DNA from: Mytilus galloprovincialis
Taxonomy: Eukaryota; Mollusca; Bivalvia; Mytilida; Mytilidae
Assembly: GCF_965363235.1 (NCBI RefSeq)
Contig: NC_134851.1
Span: 33,632,321-33,696,320, forward strand
Reading direction: 5' to 3'
Length of the DNA: 64,000 nucleotides
In this document: piece by piece, positions 1-12,400 of the stretch
Layout: every line of letters begins with the position of its first letter
How positions within the stretch are numbered: position 1 is the stretch's first letter
The notes under the pieces: model-generated
Told to the model about the DNA's origin: nothing
Databases searched by the model: none
The model's input: the letters and a program-made list of their open reading frames with translations, nothing else
Position numbers and translations under genes: made by a program

Positions 1-172
1 ACATTTTAACAGACGGTGGGCATGTTTGTTGATGAATATTGTTTTTCCTAGATTCTCTCTTGAAAAATCATTTGGTAACATTTGGTCAAGTAATTTTAGA
101 AAAGATCTTTTTGTAATTACGGACGCCAAGACAAAACATGAACCTCACACGACCCCTCCACACAGGTGAGCT
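1..172 (+). repeat. 3' end fragment of the 502-bp-unit element family
   Basis: The stretch follows the end of the large elements at 45.8-52.8 kb in diverged form: CATGTTTGTTGAT near base 22, TTTGGTCAAGTA near 81, GGACGCCAAG at 121-130, and the terminal CAGGTGAGCT at 163-172. The GAC-rich microsatellite and the hairpin stem have decayed. The rest of the element would lie off the left edge. Confidence 0.6.
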
Positions 173-2852
173 TATATATGATCTTATAGCGATTCGGCTT
201 GATAACCAGTTGGAATTAAGCCAGTTTCTTGTGTGTATAGATTTTTATTGTTTTAAACTGTTACGCCCTTTTAAAGTTAAATGTAGGTGTTTTATCTAAG
301 AATTTCTTTTTTAAACTTATATACTTGTTTTATACTCAATTGGTAGTATGAAGCTACGAGATGTTTTAATTTTTGAAATTAAGGAATAATTAACAAAGCA
401 AACGGTAGTTTCAAATACTTTTAAATAGATTTTTAAGGATAATGTACCCTTGTGTTGATCCCATGCTAAACATAACACACATCTCTGTACACCAGTCTGT
501 GAATTTTCTACAAAAATAGTAATTTTATTTTCACCAAATTCTCTTTTTCTACTAAATACAATAATGAACTATAAATAATAATGCTCTGCAAGACGTTTCC
601 CCTTGATATATGTACAAAATTATATCTCTATTATTCATTGTCTGTGCTATTTTGATACTATTGCAGTTTGCACATTTCGTAATTGACAGGCCAAAGAAGG
701 GGTCATAAATCATAAACCATACACGAAAATATAAAATATTGATCTAAGTACTTAATTTGCATCTCTGAACCCCCACCCCCGGCTTGTTTTTTTTGAGGAG
801 GGTGTCTCAAAATGGTCGATTACAGACAGCCGAGTACGCATTTTACTTTCAAGGCGTGTTTACGTTGATTGTTAAAGTCCTGAAAATGGATAGATGGAAA
901 CAAAAATGTTTGATATATCTGGCTTTAGATTCAGTTTTTTTAAATATAAATTAAGGCTACATTTTAATTTAATAATACTAAGTATTCACAATATCAAAAA
1001 ATGCAGAAAAAAAATGGATGAAGTGGAATATCTTAGTAAGGAGTCATTATTACAGAGATGGTGTGTTTGACACACAAAACTTAAAAGCTTAGTGATATTA
1101 CCAATATTAAAATATAAGTGTATTTTAGTTGGGTATTTTTTCCATTTACTCATTTTCAATTATAATTAAGGCACAGTTGATTTTTATTCATAAAAATATT
1201 TAAATATAGGAAAGTAGGACACATTGTTCACTTCCTCCCTCGTAATTCTTTATCAAAAATATTCATTTATTTTGGAATTTTGAAATGAAAAAGCTAAGAA
1301 ATCTTAGTTTTGTTAGTGTTCTCTAGGTTATCTCGTCTTCATTCTCTGACATATTCTAGTCTGCCCTTTCATAAAATAGTGAATTTTGTTTTAGTGTTCT
1401 ATCGAACATTCGAAACAAAATACCTGATAACCGTTCAGACAAAACAATTATGTTGAAACAATCTTACAGATACAGCAAGTGATTCTTAATAGCTATAAGA
1501 TACATTTATCTTTTAAAATACAACTTTTAAATCTTACGGGAAACTATTCCAAGCTTAAAACTTTCACTGTAACCTCGCTCTAACTTATCCCCATCCCCCC
1601 CCCCCCCCCAAAAAAAAAAAACACAAACAAACCCGCAACACTATTGTCATTATTATAGTCAGCACTAAATTGTGCACAAACAAATGTGTTTTAAGCTGCT
1701 AAAGACATATGATTCAAACGCTCAGAAAGTCCTTTGTTCTATATTTTTGCTCTCCATTTTTATGCAAAACCTTTTACATTTCTATGTTATGGGTTATTGT
1801 TGAAGGTCGTACGATGACGTGTGGTTGTTAACACATACTTCCTTTGGTTTCGTATGGAAATTTGTTCATTGACAACAAACATACCACATCATCTACTTTA
1901 TATAAGTATTGTATAAATTACAACGTATTTTGGTGATCTTGCAAAATGATCGTAATCCCGAAAATCGTAAACATATTTTCTTATCTTAAAAGGGGGCAAG
2001 AAGGGCTCCATTAACAGGCCTATAAATAAGATTACAGTTAATTAAAAAAAAAAAAAAAAAAAAAACAGATTCACAACAATGTCAAATTCAAGAAAGCAGA
2101 CAACAGCTAATTAGTCAATAACAGTACAGCATCAATGATCTTGAATATATGCCACTTTTAACTAAAATATAAAGGCACAGAACCAGGACATAGGAGCACA
2201 AAACCAGGACCGTTATTCTTATCACTAGCACAGCGTCAGGACAATTCCGTTTAACGAACTTGCACGACTTTTGCAATATAATATTGTTGTAATAAACTTT
2301 GCATGGTACTAATGACGCATCAGAGAAAATTTAAGCAACACAACAGTCGTTGTATTGCCGTTCTGATACAATGTAAACAAACCCACCAGTACAGAATCAG
2401 GACCCACCAGCACCTGACAGGACCAAATCACCAGCACAGAACAGGACAACCATACCCACCGTGACAATGATGAGTAAAAATGCAAAAGAGATATGATAAT
2501 TTTGTTAATAGTAATATAAACTATCAAAAGACAATATACCATGCAGGACGATACCATGTCTAAATTGGACCGGCTTTATACTAGACCTATATTTTCTAAC
2601 GTACTCGTTTAAAAGTGATTGTCACCATGAAAGGTAATAATCCCCTGATCATTCCACAGCCTTTCAGCATGCTTTGAAAAATGCGTGCTTAGCGGAAAAG
2701 CAACAAGTACAAAGTGTTGTCATATCAGTTTGAAATGACTAGGATCAAGCTCATGCCAGTTCGAACTCATGACAAGCACAACACGTTAGAACTTTGAAAA
2801 TTGTGCCATTCTGCAGTTACAACAGTTTTTATATTTATTTTAAGATGCTCAC
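173..2852. other. non-coding stretch 3' of the gene B exon
   Basis: I see no convincing exon here. It is AT-rich and holds a C-run followed by an A-run (about 1592-1621), an A-run (2044-2065), and loosely repeated CAGGAC/CACCAG words at 2170-2460. By orientation it should be intron of gene B. Confidence 0.5.
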
Positions 2853-3176
2853 CTATTATCTTAAGAGTAACGTAGGACTCCAAAAACCCCGGTTTATTGC
2901 TTCTTTGAGAACATATGTAAATCCCGTCGTCATTAAATGATACATTTTGTATTTGAAGATTATAGTCACCTTCGTTTATATTACCAACAATTACAAGATT
3001 TTGCTTATTAGGTAAATCTGGATTGATCTCATCACCATCTGTATACTGAATGACTGAATGTTTACCGTTAGCCTTCACTTTGTCCCATGTCGACTTACTG
3101 TTTGGAAACAGTTTGCATTTAATAGTTACATCATCACCTTCTGATGCATATACAGTAACATTTTCAGTGTATACAG
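2853..3176 (-). CDS. Ig V-type exon of gene B (partial gene)
   Basis: A 324-nt exon encoding one Ig domain of a membrane or secreted Ig-superfamily protein. Read on the minus strand it starts after TTTTTTATAG and ends at G|GTGAGC, with phase 1 at both ends, as is usual for single Ig domains. Visible features are an N-terminal strand with VTIKCKLF (first Cys), STWDKV (core Trp) and NDDGIYICSQ (the D-x-G-x-Y-x-C motif with the second Cys). It is followed by a last strand ESYVTLKII. Gene B is transcribed in the same direction as gene A and lies downstream of gene A's stop codon, so this is the start of a second, tandem Ig gene whose remaining exons lie beyond the left edge. I did not find its signal-peptide exon. 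A hydrophobic stretch at about 3630-3685 (-) ends at a phase-1 GT but has a weak donor and no close ATG. Confidence 0.85.
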
Positions 3177-6100
3177 CTATAAAAAATGAAGAATTGAGTT
3201 TAAAATTAGATAAGTGTTTCACTTCCATTATCATTTTTTCAAATAACATTGTGGATAACAAGTTATATTTTTATGTTTTTCAAATTAGACGATATCCCCA
3301 AGGGTTTTACAATCAAATAATAATTTCATTAAGATCAATACTTTGTAAAGGTACAATCAACTGATTTTATTGGTGGTGGTGGGCAAACAAAGAATGGAAA
3401 CATCTTATTTCATTTTATTTTAAACGGCTGTATCAGCAAATACAAATACGGTATATCTAAGCATTTTCGATGTAAAAAAAACAGTTAATCCGTGTAAACA
3501 CAACAGAGGACCATATGTTTTTTATGTAGTATATTATTAAAATTGTTTTTGTTCACATCAAAAACAGAAAATTATCTATTATCTTGAAATCGCCAATCTT
3601 TATTAATTGTGATATATAATTGACCTTTGGTAGAGCACAACAATGCAAAACGGATTAAGAGAAATAGTAGTAATTTTGAAGTACCAGGTGCGAGTTTTGA
3701 CAAATAAGGTCTCCACAGTAATGCTCGAGGCAAAAATGTATCGAAATACCTAAATATTAATACTGAATGATAATCATTATAATGCATGTTATTTCATTAA
3801 ACTTAAATGTTTGTTTTTTATAACCGTTTATTTCATTGGATACTCGGCATTTGTTAATTTTCACTAAACCTTTCACCACCCTCCCCCTCCACATCCAAAG
3901 CAAGATGTGATAATATTAGCAACAGGTGCCAATACAAAACGCTGAGCCCGACGCTTGCCGATCAGGGACAACAAATGCAGCCGATGTTTTACCATTCTTA
4001 TTTCTACATCATCTCCATCGTTTTGTTGTTATTAGTTATCTTTTAGTTATGACTTAATTTTTTGTTTACAATTTTCTTTGGTATTACATAGTGAACATTT
4101 GAAACACGAAGCATTCACAACTTCGTCTTGGGTGATATGTTTCCCCCTGTTTGTATATACCTTAACACCACAACCCAATTCAAGGGCAGTTTGTTTATAA
4201 TCATGATAATATCATGAATATTGATAAGCAAAAAAGTAATTAATATTTTTTTCAATGCTAATACGAACACAACCATTCAATCTTTCTACATGCAGTTATA
4301 ATACGTCCGAGTTACTATTCAGAATTCTCTAATTGGAAGTGTGGTCAACAAAAATGACAAATGTAGCAGAGTTCACCGTGACCATTTTTCTACATATAAG
4401 ATACGTTGATAACCTTTCAAATAATTTTGTTCAGTGTTGAAATGATTACATCGAAGCTTTCTGTGAAATGTCATTAATGACGCAACAGAAATCAGACTTT
4501 TTTATTTAATTTAAACAAATAACGTAGTTTTGTAGAATTTAAGAATCAAATATAGGTGCACTGACAATCGCAAAAAACATTCAACGCTTGTAAATTTTGC
4601 TTTTAAATACAGTTGTGAATTTGTTGTGTTTTGTGAATTTCTCTTTTAGTGTGTAACTTTCTTTTAGCCATGGCTTTGTCAGATTTTGTTGACTTCTGAG
4701 TCTGAGTGTCCTATTGTTTTCTTTTTTGCAAGGCAAAACATGAGGAAGGCTTCAGTTACACAATTCTTTGCTAGGACGACCTATACTCATCAATTGCTTT
4801 GTTTTGAATTATATGACGGAAGTAAATAAGAAAATAAGTATATCTTGACTTTTGATATCAAGTAAATACAGATTGTTTTCATTACTAAACAAGACAAACA
4901 ACACAACATGACGATAGACTTTTAAATAAGTGTCTTTGTTGGTCTTCCTTTAAATGTGTTTGTCAGTGACCTTATTGTTACAAAAACATATATTATTTGA
5001 ATATGTAGTCATTCACTTAGAATAAATCTTTCATCTACTTACTTAGAAAATGCCGTACAGGAAATAAAAATATGCACATGCATAATATATGCATTTTCCT
5101 ATCTACAATAAAAAGCAAATAGTCATGTGTCTATGATCTACCAAACAGTTACACTATACATTAGCTGCATCGTAATAATATCTGTCAAAATGTAGGTATA
5201 TTGGTGAACATACTGAATGAAGGAAGCATTAATGGTAATGACAATTAAATTGTATGACAATTTATCGACAAAGATATATTCATAACGAAATACTACGTAC
5301 CTTTTCATGAAAATTATTAACGGACTCATTTAATAACTTCCTGTCATTTCATTTTTTTTCAAATAAGAGGAAGGTTTGAAGATAATTAAACGGATATATC
5401 AATACAACTTTAAAAGGGAAATTATAATATCATACGAAACAATAGTATATAATTATAATAAAATGTAATTTAACTTGTTTCAAAATAAAGTTTGATTTTC
5501 ATTATTTGAAAGGAGCCATTTAAGCGAATTATTTCTTTTAAGGGTCGTCACAGTAATCTATCTTGAACAGGTTAGCATACTTTCATTATTTCAATAATTT
5601 TTCTTATTCAAATTATTTCTTTAAAAGTTTTTGTCCATTATTTTGTTAAAATATCTGGACTTTATATAGGAAGTTAATATTTTTTTTTATAATGAATTTA
5701 AAAGCATCCCATTATTCAGTATCGGTGCAGGTAAACTTTGCTTTGCTGGTGTAGTTGTTGTGAACTAACTGCTGTTTTTATTGTGGGTTTTGTTTTGCGT
5801 TGTCTGCTCCTGTTGACCTCTCATCACCGTTCATAACGTGATCTCAAAAAAATTAGGGGATGAGATATCGATAAATTGAAATAAATCATATATAAAAAAG
5901 GAAACCATATTTTACTTAAAGGACATCATATATATTTGTTTAAAAAAGTTAATACCGAAAATATATTTTGAAAAAAAGGCTTCACAGAACATGATTTCAA
6001 AGAAGTTGTAAGACCTTTTGCTCAGTATAAGTATAAGTATAATTAAAATAGCTAAGAAAAACGTCAACTAGGCTGTAAATGCATGGCAAATTCGATAGTC

Positions 6101-7084
6101 GAAACACTTCAATTTTATAAAGTTAAAAACAACATATCAAACCATGCCTATACTAATAAGAGGCTAACTGATTTCTAAGGACATATTTCTTGTTCATTGA
6201 GATATAATAAACTTGAAACAATTATGTCTAACAGAAAATGAATATAAAATGTGATTTGAAATGTTTCAAAATCGTTTATCCATGATGTATTTACAAATAG
6301 TAATATTTTGCATCACAATCTCATTCTTCCGGAATGAAGATATTAAAGAATTAACGCTATCTTCAAACTAAAAAAGGATATTCCCTAATGTAATACCAAA
6401 AATTCAAACCTAAAATGTATGAGTAAATGCATATGTAACATTCGAAACTTATGAGTCGAAAACAAAAGACCAAAGAAGGCTGAAGTTTGCATTTCTATAT
6501 GTTCTATCAACATGATCAATATAGACATTATGATTTCCAGTAGGAACTCGCTTTTTAGCTAAAACGGTGACACTTTTACTTAGAAGTGTCGTGAAAATAA
6601 TTAACTTGAACGTTAAATAAATATGCACTTTTATTTTCTTCAACGCATACGGCTGTAATGCAAATTTTCAACATGCATTATTAATTTAAATCTGTACTAC
6701 CTCTCGGGTGACTATCAAAATTCAGAATTATATTTTAACTCTCAAGTTATTTCTCAATACGATGAAACATATAGATCATTACTGGAAACCAGTTCGTGAA
6801 CATAACTAAATATCTATAAATACTATATATCTCAAAAAAAAAAAGTGCAAACCAAAAGTGGCATAACAATAAAACATAACTTACTAGACAAAACACCTGG
6901 TTAATGTATTAAATGGGGTTAGGGATAAATTATCGAACAATTATTGACAAATTTATCGTCTTTAATAATAACCGTCTACAAGTTTGAATTAAATTACACT
7001 CATGTTTCATCGGAAAAGAGAAATGAAATATAACAAAAGGAATATTTAAAGTCGAAAACGAACTTGCAATGCTATGAACCAGAA
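3177..7084. other. gene-poor stretch between genes A and B
   Basis: AT-rich sequence with only short chance frames. It should contain the promoter and first exon of gene B, which I could not place. The minus-strand frame at 6449-6643 has a hydrophobic start but no ATG and no good donor, so it is not called. Confidence 0.4.
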
Positions 7085-7440
7085 AGCGTCCCAAATATTA
7101 AAACCAGTACACACCAAAACAAAAGATAAACATAAACGAAGGGTAACATGAACTCTATAACCGGGAAACACCTCAAGTTCTCGGGTTGGGCTAGAGTATC
7201 ATTTGCTACGAGTGGCATCGGTCGTGTTGCTCATGTAAGTTCAAACCCGTGTATGTCTAATTTTCGGTCAGTAACTTTTTTTGTACAAAATAAGATAATT
7301 CTAGCAACAACCATCAGAGGACATTCATTGACTTCTGTTAAAATATGTATTCCATAACGGTCAATCAACTCCTGATAGCGTCCGTAACATTGTGAAAGAG
7401 ATGATTTTAACTGCAGCACTTGGAACTCATAGTTTCATAC
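7085..7440 (+). repeat. dispersed mussel repeat (family R2), diverged
   Basis: Shares word order with 20391-20815 and, inverted, with 16050-16290: AACATGAAC, then a TGGCAY-YGTCGTGTTGC core, then CATTACGGTCAA-type and GCGTCCGTAA words, then TTGGAACTC. The short open frames in it come from the repeat. A function is not visible. Confidence 0.6.
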
Positions 7441-8611
7441 TATCTTGTAAGCATCAAAACGCAATCAAAGATATTATTAAAGTTCAAATAATTCTTTTTA
7501 ATGGTATATTTCATCTCAAGTTATCTTTTGACATTGACCGTTGCTACCTGTCAACTGAATTAAAAAATGAATACTTCTATCTGTTTTTTTTTGTTTGGGT
7601 AATATTCTAGATATCTGTCAAAACTCTTATTGAATTTTCAAACTAGAAGTTACAATTTGTAAATGCGTAACATGTGTATGTCTAACTTTGCTCTATCAGG
7701 TGTCGAAAGCATAATCGATAACTGATACCAACCGTAAATGGATCTTTTTAAACTCAACATGTCTAGACTTACACTTTTTTCCTCACATTTTTTTCTTTTG
7801 TAAATACATTTTAATTCTTTTCGAAGCATTTATCAGTTACTACAGCGAATGATAATACCCTGTACAAATAATTTCCCGAAAGACATATCTTAATAAACCA
7901 TATCCCTAGAAGGTCCTAAGACATTTTAGATTACGATTCATTATCATCCATGAACGATAACTTGGCAATAGAGTTAAAGTTCTTGTTCTTGATTATGACA
8001 TTTGGTTAAAATGACATCTTCAATGAAACTGTACAATAAAATTATGAAAAGATGGCTTTGGAATAATGATTTATGATGCATTTGGTACACTAAAATTTCA
8101 AAAAAAAATGCATTTTAGAGCTATAGAGCTACGACCGATAAAGTTATTACTACCATGGGTCAATATTCTGTCGATAGACTAAACAAGTATGTCTGGTCAC
8201 GAGCATCCCCTAAAGAGACTGTAAAATGCATGTATAGAGCAATGACAGTTGTACTATTAACCAATGTGATATATAGACCTTTGCAAGTTTAAATAAAAGC
8301 GTTATTCACCTGAACTTCATAATGGCTTACGGTATGCATGTCCTTAGTTTGATGTTTATATGTGGTCTTGATAAACATAAATGGAAGTGCTTTGGGAAAA
8401 CCAGGATTAGTTGTTAATTGATATTTAAGCAGGACATTAAAGTTATCTTTGGAAAACGAAGGAACTTTTTTATTATTAGTATTGTTACATCCAATGTACA
8501 TGTTAAGGTGGATTGACCTTCACTTGTAACATAAACGTTTTTTTTTTTTTGTTATTGTATATTTGATTTCTCTCATTCATAAAATTGTACAAAATAACAC
8601 CGTCTTGTAAT
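7441..8611. other. non-coding stretch
   Basis: Nothing recognisable apart from AT-rich sequence and short chance frames. It lies downstream of the SINE and of the gene A stop on the minus strand. Confidence 0.4.
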
Positions 8612-8856
8612 TTAGGAGACTCAGAAGCCTGGTGGTTTAAGTAGTTCAACAATTGTATCACTAATCTGCTAACCTAAATTTGTTACTTCGAACCCCTACT
8701 AGGTAGGTGCACTCCAATCTTAATTAACAAAGATTGTCAGTTTTATCCTGAAGGTTAGTGGTTCTCTCCAGAAGTTACGGATCATTCTATTATAAAAAAT
8801 AATAATACGAAATAGCCACTAATGCTCAAAGTGGCGTTTAACATTAATCAATCAAT
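8612..8856 (+). mobile_element. tRNA-derived SINE, degenerate
   Basis: A tRNA-like head with a degenerate A-box region near 8625-8645 (AAGCCTGGTGGTTTAAG) and a B-box-like GTTACTTCGAACCCC at 8682-8696. A body follows, then the tail CATTAATCAATCAAT at 8842-8856. The AATCAATC tail after a GTGGCGTTTAA motif is one I associate with bivalve tRNA SINEs. It lies about 110 bp past the gene A stop codon, antisense to that gene, and so may be part of its 3' UTR. Confidence 0.65.
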
Positions 8857-8963
8857 TTAACTTTTGATTATATTATTTAATTGAAATGGGTTTACAAAAT
8901 CTTGATAAACGCAGTACAGATAAAAGATTTCAGTCCATGGTGCTATTACTGTCTTGGTTCAGG

Positions 8964-9490
8964 CTACGGTATCCTCTTGTATATAACAAGCCATGGCTTT
9001 GTGTAACTATCGATTGTAAAAGTAATGTGTTTTGAGGATGTTGTAGCTGCACTTGTCGGTGATATAATTGTGTTCTGGTAAATAGTTGGGATGATGCTAC
9101 TGTATTGATGCATTTCGATAACTGAAGAAAGTACCGCCTGATATTCATGTTCATAACCATCACCAGGTCGTCCTATAAAAGAGCTTTCAGTAGAGCTTTC
9201 TCCGCCATCACTTGACGAGACAGCATTGCTTTCGTGATCATTATATACATTGTCATTGTTCTCTTGTTCAAAGCTATTTATTGGATCAACAATCACCATG
9301 TTATAATTGATTGTGCCAATTTCATCATATTGATCTCCTGGGGATATTTCCAACGTCGCAGTATATTTTCGTTTTCGCCTAAGTCGACAGCAGATATGTG
9401 AGCCAATAAAACATATAAGCATTCCACCGACAATGCCACCAATGATAAGTGAGCAGAACTCATTTGCAGCAATCGTTTTTAGCTGATACT
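8964..9490 (-). CDS. gene A exon 8: membrane segment and cytoplasmic tail
   Basis: Acceptor TTCTTTGCAG, phase 1; the frame ends at TAG (8966-8964). A short juxtamembrane piece leads to a hydrophobic segment (CSLIIGGIVGGMLICFIG) and then RLRRKRK. The tail carries DQYDEI, INYNMV, NVYND, EYQAVL, HQYSSI and IYQNTI, in a Ser/Thr/Asn-rich context. Only INYNMV matches [SIVL]-x-Y-x-x-[ILV]; YDEI is a plausible SH2-binding site and YQN a Grb2-type site. The YDEI and YNMV spacing is too short for an ITAM. These assignments are motif matches and have not been tested. Confidence 0.88.
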
Positions 9491-12400
9491 CTGCAAAGAA
9501 TTAAAGCTTTAAATAATATCATGTGTGATTCACTTGAATACAAGACTGTTGTTTATCGAATTATTAAATTGGTTTAAATACTCGAGATTTTGCTGGTCTT
9601 ACATTTCCTCAAAATAAGACTGTTTTATTAGTATTACTGGTTGAAGGAAGAGTATTTGTTGAAGTTATTAACATTTTTGCAACAACAACAATACTATCTT
9701 GAATGGGACCATGAACAAATTGAAGCATACGCTATACGCGATTTATAGAAATACAATGATAATGTACAATCCATAGTTTAAATCCAAGTTAAAAAAAATC
9801 TTAAATACACAGTGTTGATTATATGTTGTAATTGTGGAACAAAGATTGAATTTTCTTATATATGAAAATGTATCTACCACAGTTATATCATGAACATATT
9901 ATCCTGATTAAAAGTTATTGTAACATCTTACGTCATTTTTCCTTTAAAATTTTTACGTGATAATCTGCTTAATAGTTCGGTTTCTGAAAAACCATGGTTT
10001 AATATAAAGATTGATATGTATTCCATTAAGAATAATCATGACGTACTTTGTGCTTGCAAATTCATGTAGATAGGCAGAGCTTAGACGCACGAGGACAAGC
10101 ATTTCTGAATGAACCGGCTGATTTTCGAAAAATTGACTGGATCGATTCTCGCGTGCACGTAATAAGCAGTGGGCTAGAACAACATTTCCCATTGTTTTTT
10201 TATTTGATAAAAAATAACCAGGCCACTTTTCAATGATGTTACAAAACATATACACCACGCCTTACTCGTTAACATATTTAAACGAACTCATCCTGCGGAT
10301 TCGTCGTTTAAATATGTTAATTCGTAAATAGCGTGGTATATATAATACTTAAACCAGTATACATTGAACCATCGTAAAATAAACAAAGTAATGAAATTAA
10401 CAGTAATGAAACGTTAATGTCAAACATGTCAGTCCTACAAATCAACAACGAGAGATACAAATTGTTTTGCATGAATTTATGAAGAATAAACGCATTGTAT
10501 ATACACAGTCAAATTGTACATAGAAGTTTCACAAAACAACAAATAGGAAAAAAGAACTAAATTGACACATTTGCATATGTCTATAGATATAGCGCGCTGA
10601 CCCCAAACGGATTTCGTATATACAATAATAATTGTTTCAACCATATTCTAGTGAATCATTTAGACCCCAAATGATTATTCTTAAATTTGATAACTTATAT
10701 CTCTTACTTGTAGAATTTTGCTAAGTCGACGATAAGTTATTAAGTTTTTGACTACAAGACGAAAATGACTTTCGACAAAAAAAAATCCGTAAAACATAGA
10801 CACTTAATTAAACAGCAGTATAGTACAAACAATTACCTTTTCAAATCAAAGTTACCCCATCATATCTTATGATCTCGAATTGTCCATGGAATTACATATA
10901 ATCTCGTACATAAGCTGACAATAAACTTGAAGATCTTAAAGAGTTTTCTACAATCGTCATCAGGAATTGTTGATATGATTAATTGAAATTAATTGTCTAA
11001 CATTTGACGTGTTTGATAAATAAATATATGTATGTAAAATATGGTGCACATATATGTATAATACTATTATAAGGTTAAACCGCGTTGCAACAGACAAGCT
11101 GTATATTTCCGAATGTGTACTTACCAAATCTTCTTGATACTGTAATATTAGTTATATTACTATCTCCAATTTTGTTTCTAGAAAACATGCGCACAAAATA
11201 CTGTTTAGTTGATATAAGATCATATAAAGAGTAATGCATTTTATTTCCCGATGCATCTTCTACTGGACCTGTGGTTGTCCATATTTCTTTATCATCAGCT
11301 CTATACTGTATGAAAAAATTCTGATTGAACCCGCCATTAAACTCAGACATCCATGATACTATAATGTGGTTTTCGTATTGAATCACTATCAGATTGGTAG
11401 GGGTTTGTGGTAGATCTAGATAATATATTATGAAAAGGTTACGACATAAATCAAAACATGAAATATTTTATACTTATTAACTGTATGAGTGAACCAGATT
11501 ATTGCAGCTGAGGGCAAGAGTTGTTCCGAGGGGACAATCATCTAACAATGCCACGAATATCTAGTCAGTAACTATTTTGTCATACTGAAAAAGCCAACAT
11601 ATACAATATAAGTAGGGCTAAATCAACTATCGTAATATAAAAAGAAGAAACACAACGATACCATACTTTTGAACGTTTACTTTATATTCCGAATGATTGG
11701 TCTACGTCTTGCACTGACGTCAACCCTAGATACATTAAGTAAAACTCGACACCGCAACTCCCGTAGTATTATCAAGATCCCCAAATCCTGTATCTGCATT
11801 GAACATATATATAATATAACATATAATGACGCTTGTGATCAAAAAGTTTTATTTCGCTATGGAATATATTACAGGTGCATATTAAAAATGTTTAAGCAAA
11901 CATTATAGTGACATTTTATGCCAAATTCTTTTTATTTGTTTTTGCACGCAGTTTAAATCACACTAACATATTACTTATTGTGAGTGAAAAGATGCACGGT
12001 TCATATATAACAAAATCACTTAACCAAGAAAGGATTACCTCCCGATTTGATGTAAACAATATACGTATTACAACCTTCATTGTTGCAAGCCTCTATTGTA
12101 TAATTTCCAAAATGCTGCCTTGTCGCCAAACCCATATAAAAAACGACTTTAAATGCTGATACTGTTACATTGACGCCATGCAGAATATCCTGAGTATCAA
12201 CTCTTTCCATTGTAATATTTGGTTGTAAATACTGATTATGATTTGATATATTCAGTTGTATATTACTAGTTCTAGTGAACAGCAATACTGTTATGTTGAG
12301 CTCACGTTCATATTGTCCATACTGCACCCGTTGGTTGTTTGTAACGAATATTGGCGGTACTGAACAAGAATGAAATAAGAACATGATTATATACTTGGAT

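Noticed and set aside
2309..2557. Hydrophobic 82-residue minus-strand frame as a gene B membrane exon
   Set aside because: Weak acceptor; the second half is made of repeated CAGGAC/CACCAG words; no basic stop-transfer residues.
3050..3364. Plus-strand 104-residue frame
   Set aside because: Shadow of the gene B Ig exon on the opposite strand.
3572..3787. Hydrophobic minus-strand frame (LLLFLLIRFALLCS) considered as gene B signal exon
   Set aside because: The phase-1 GT is followed by CAAT (weak donor), and the only ATG is over 40 codons upstream.
6449..6643. Hydrophobic minus-strand frame considered as gene B leader
   Set aside because: Opens at TTG, no in-frame ATG, and no phase-1 donor after the hydrophobic part.
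10950..10990. Minus-strand CTGATGA followed by GAAAA, a further hammerhead-like core
   Set aside because: No stem II pairing between the two boxes and no stem III or cleavage residue.
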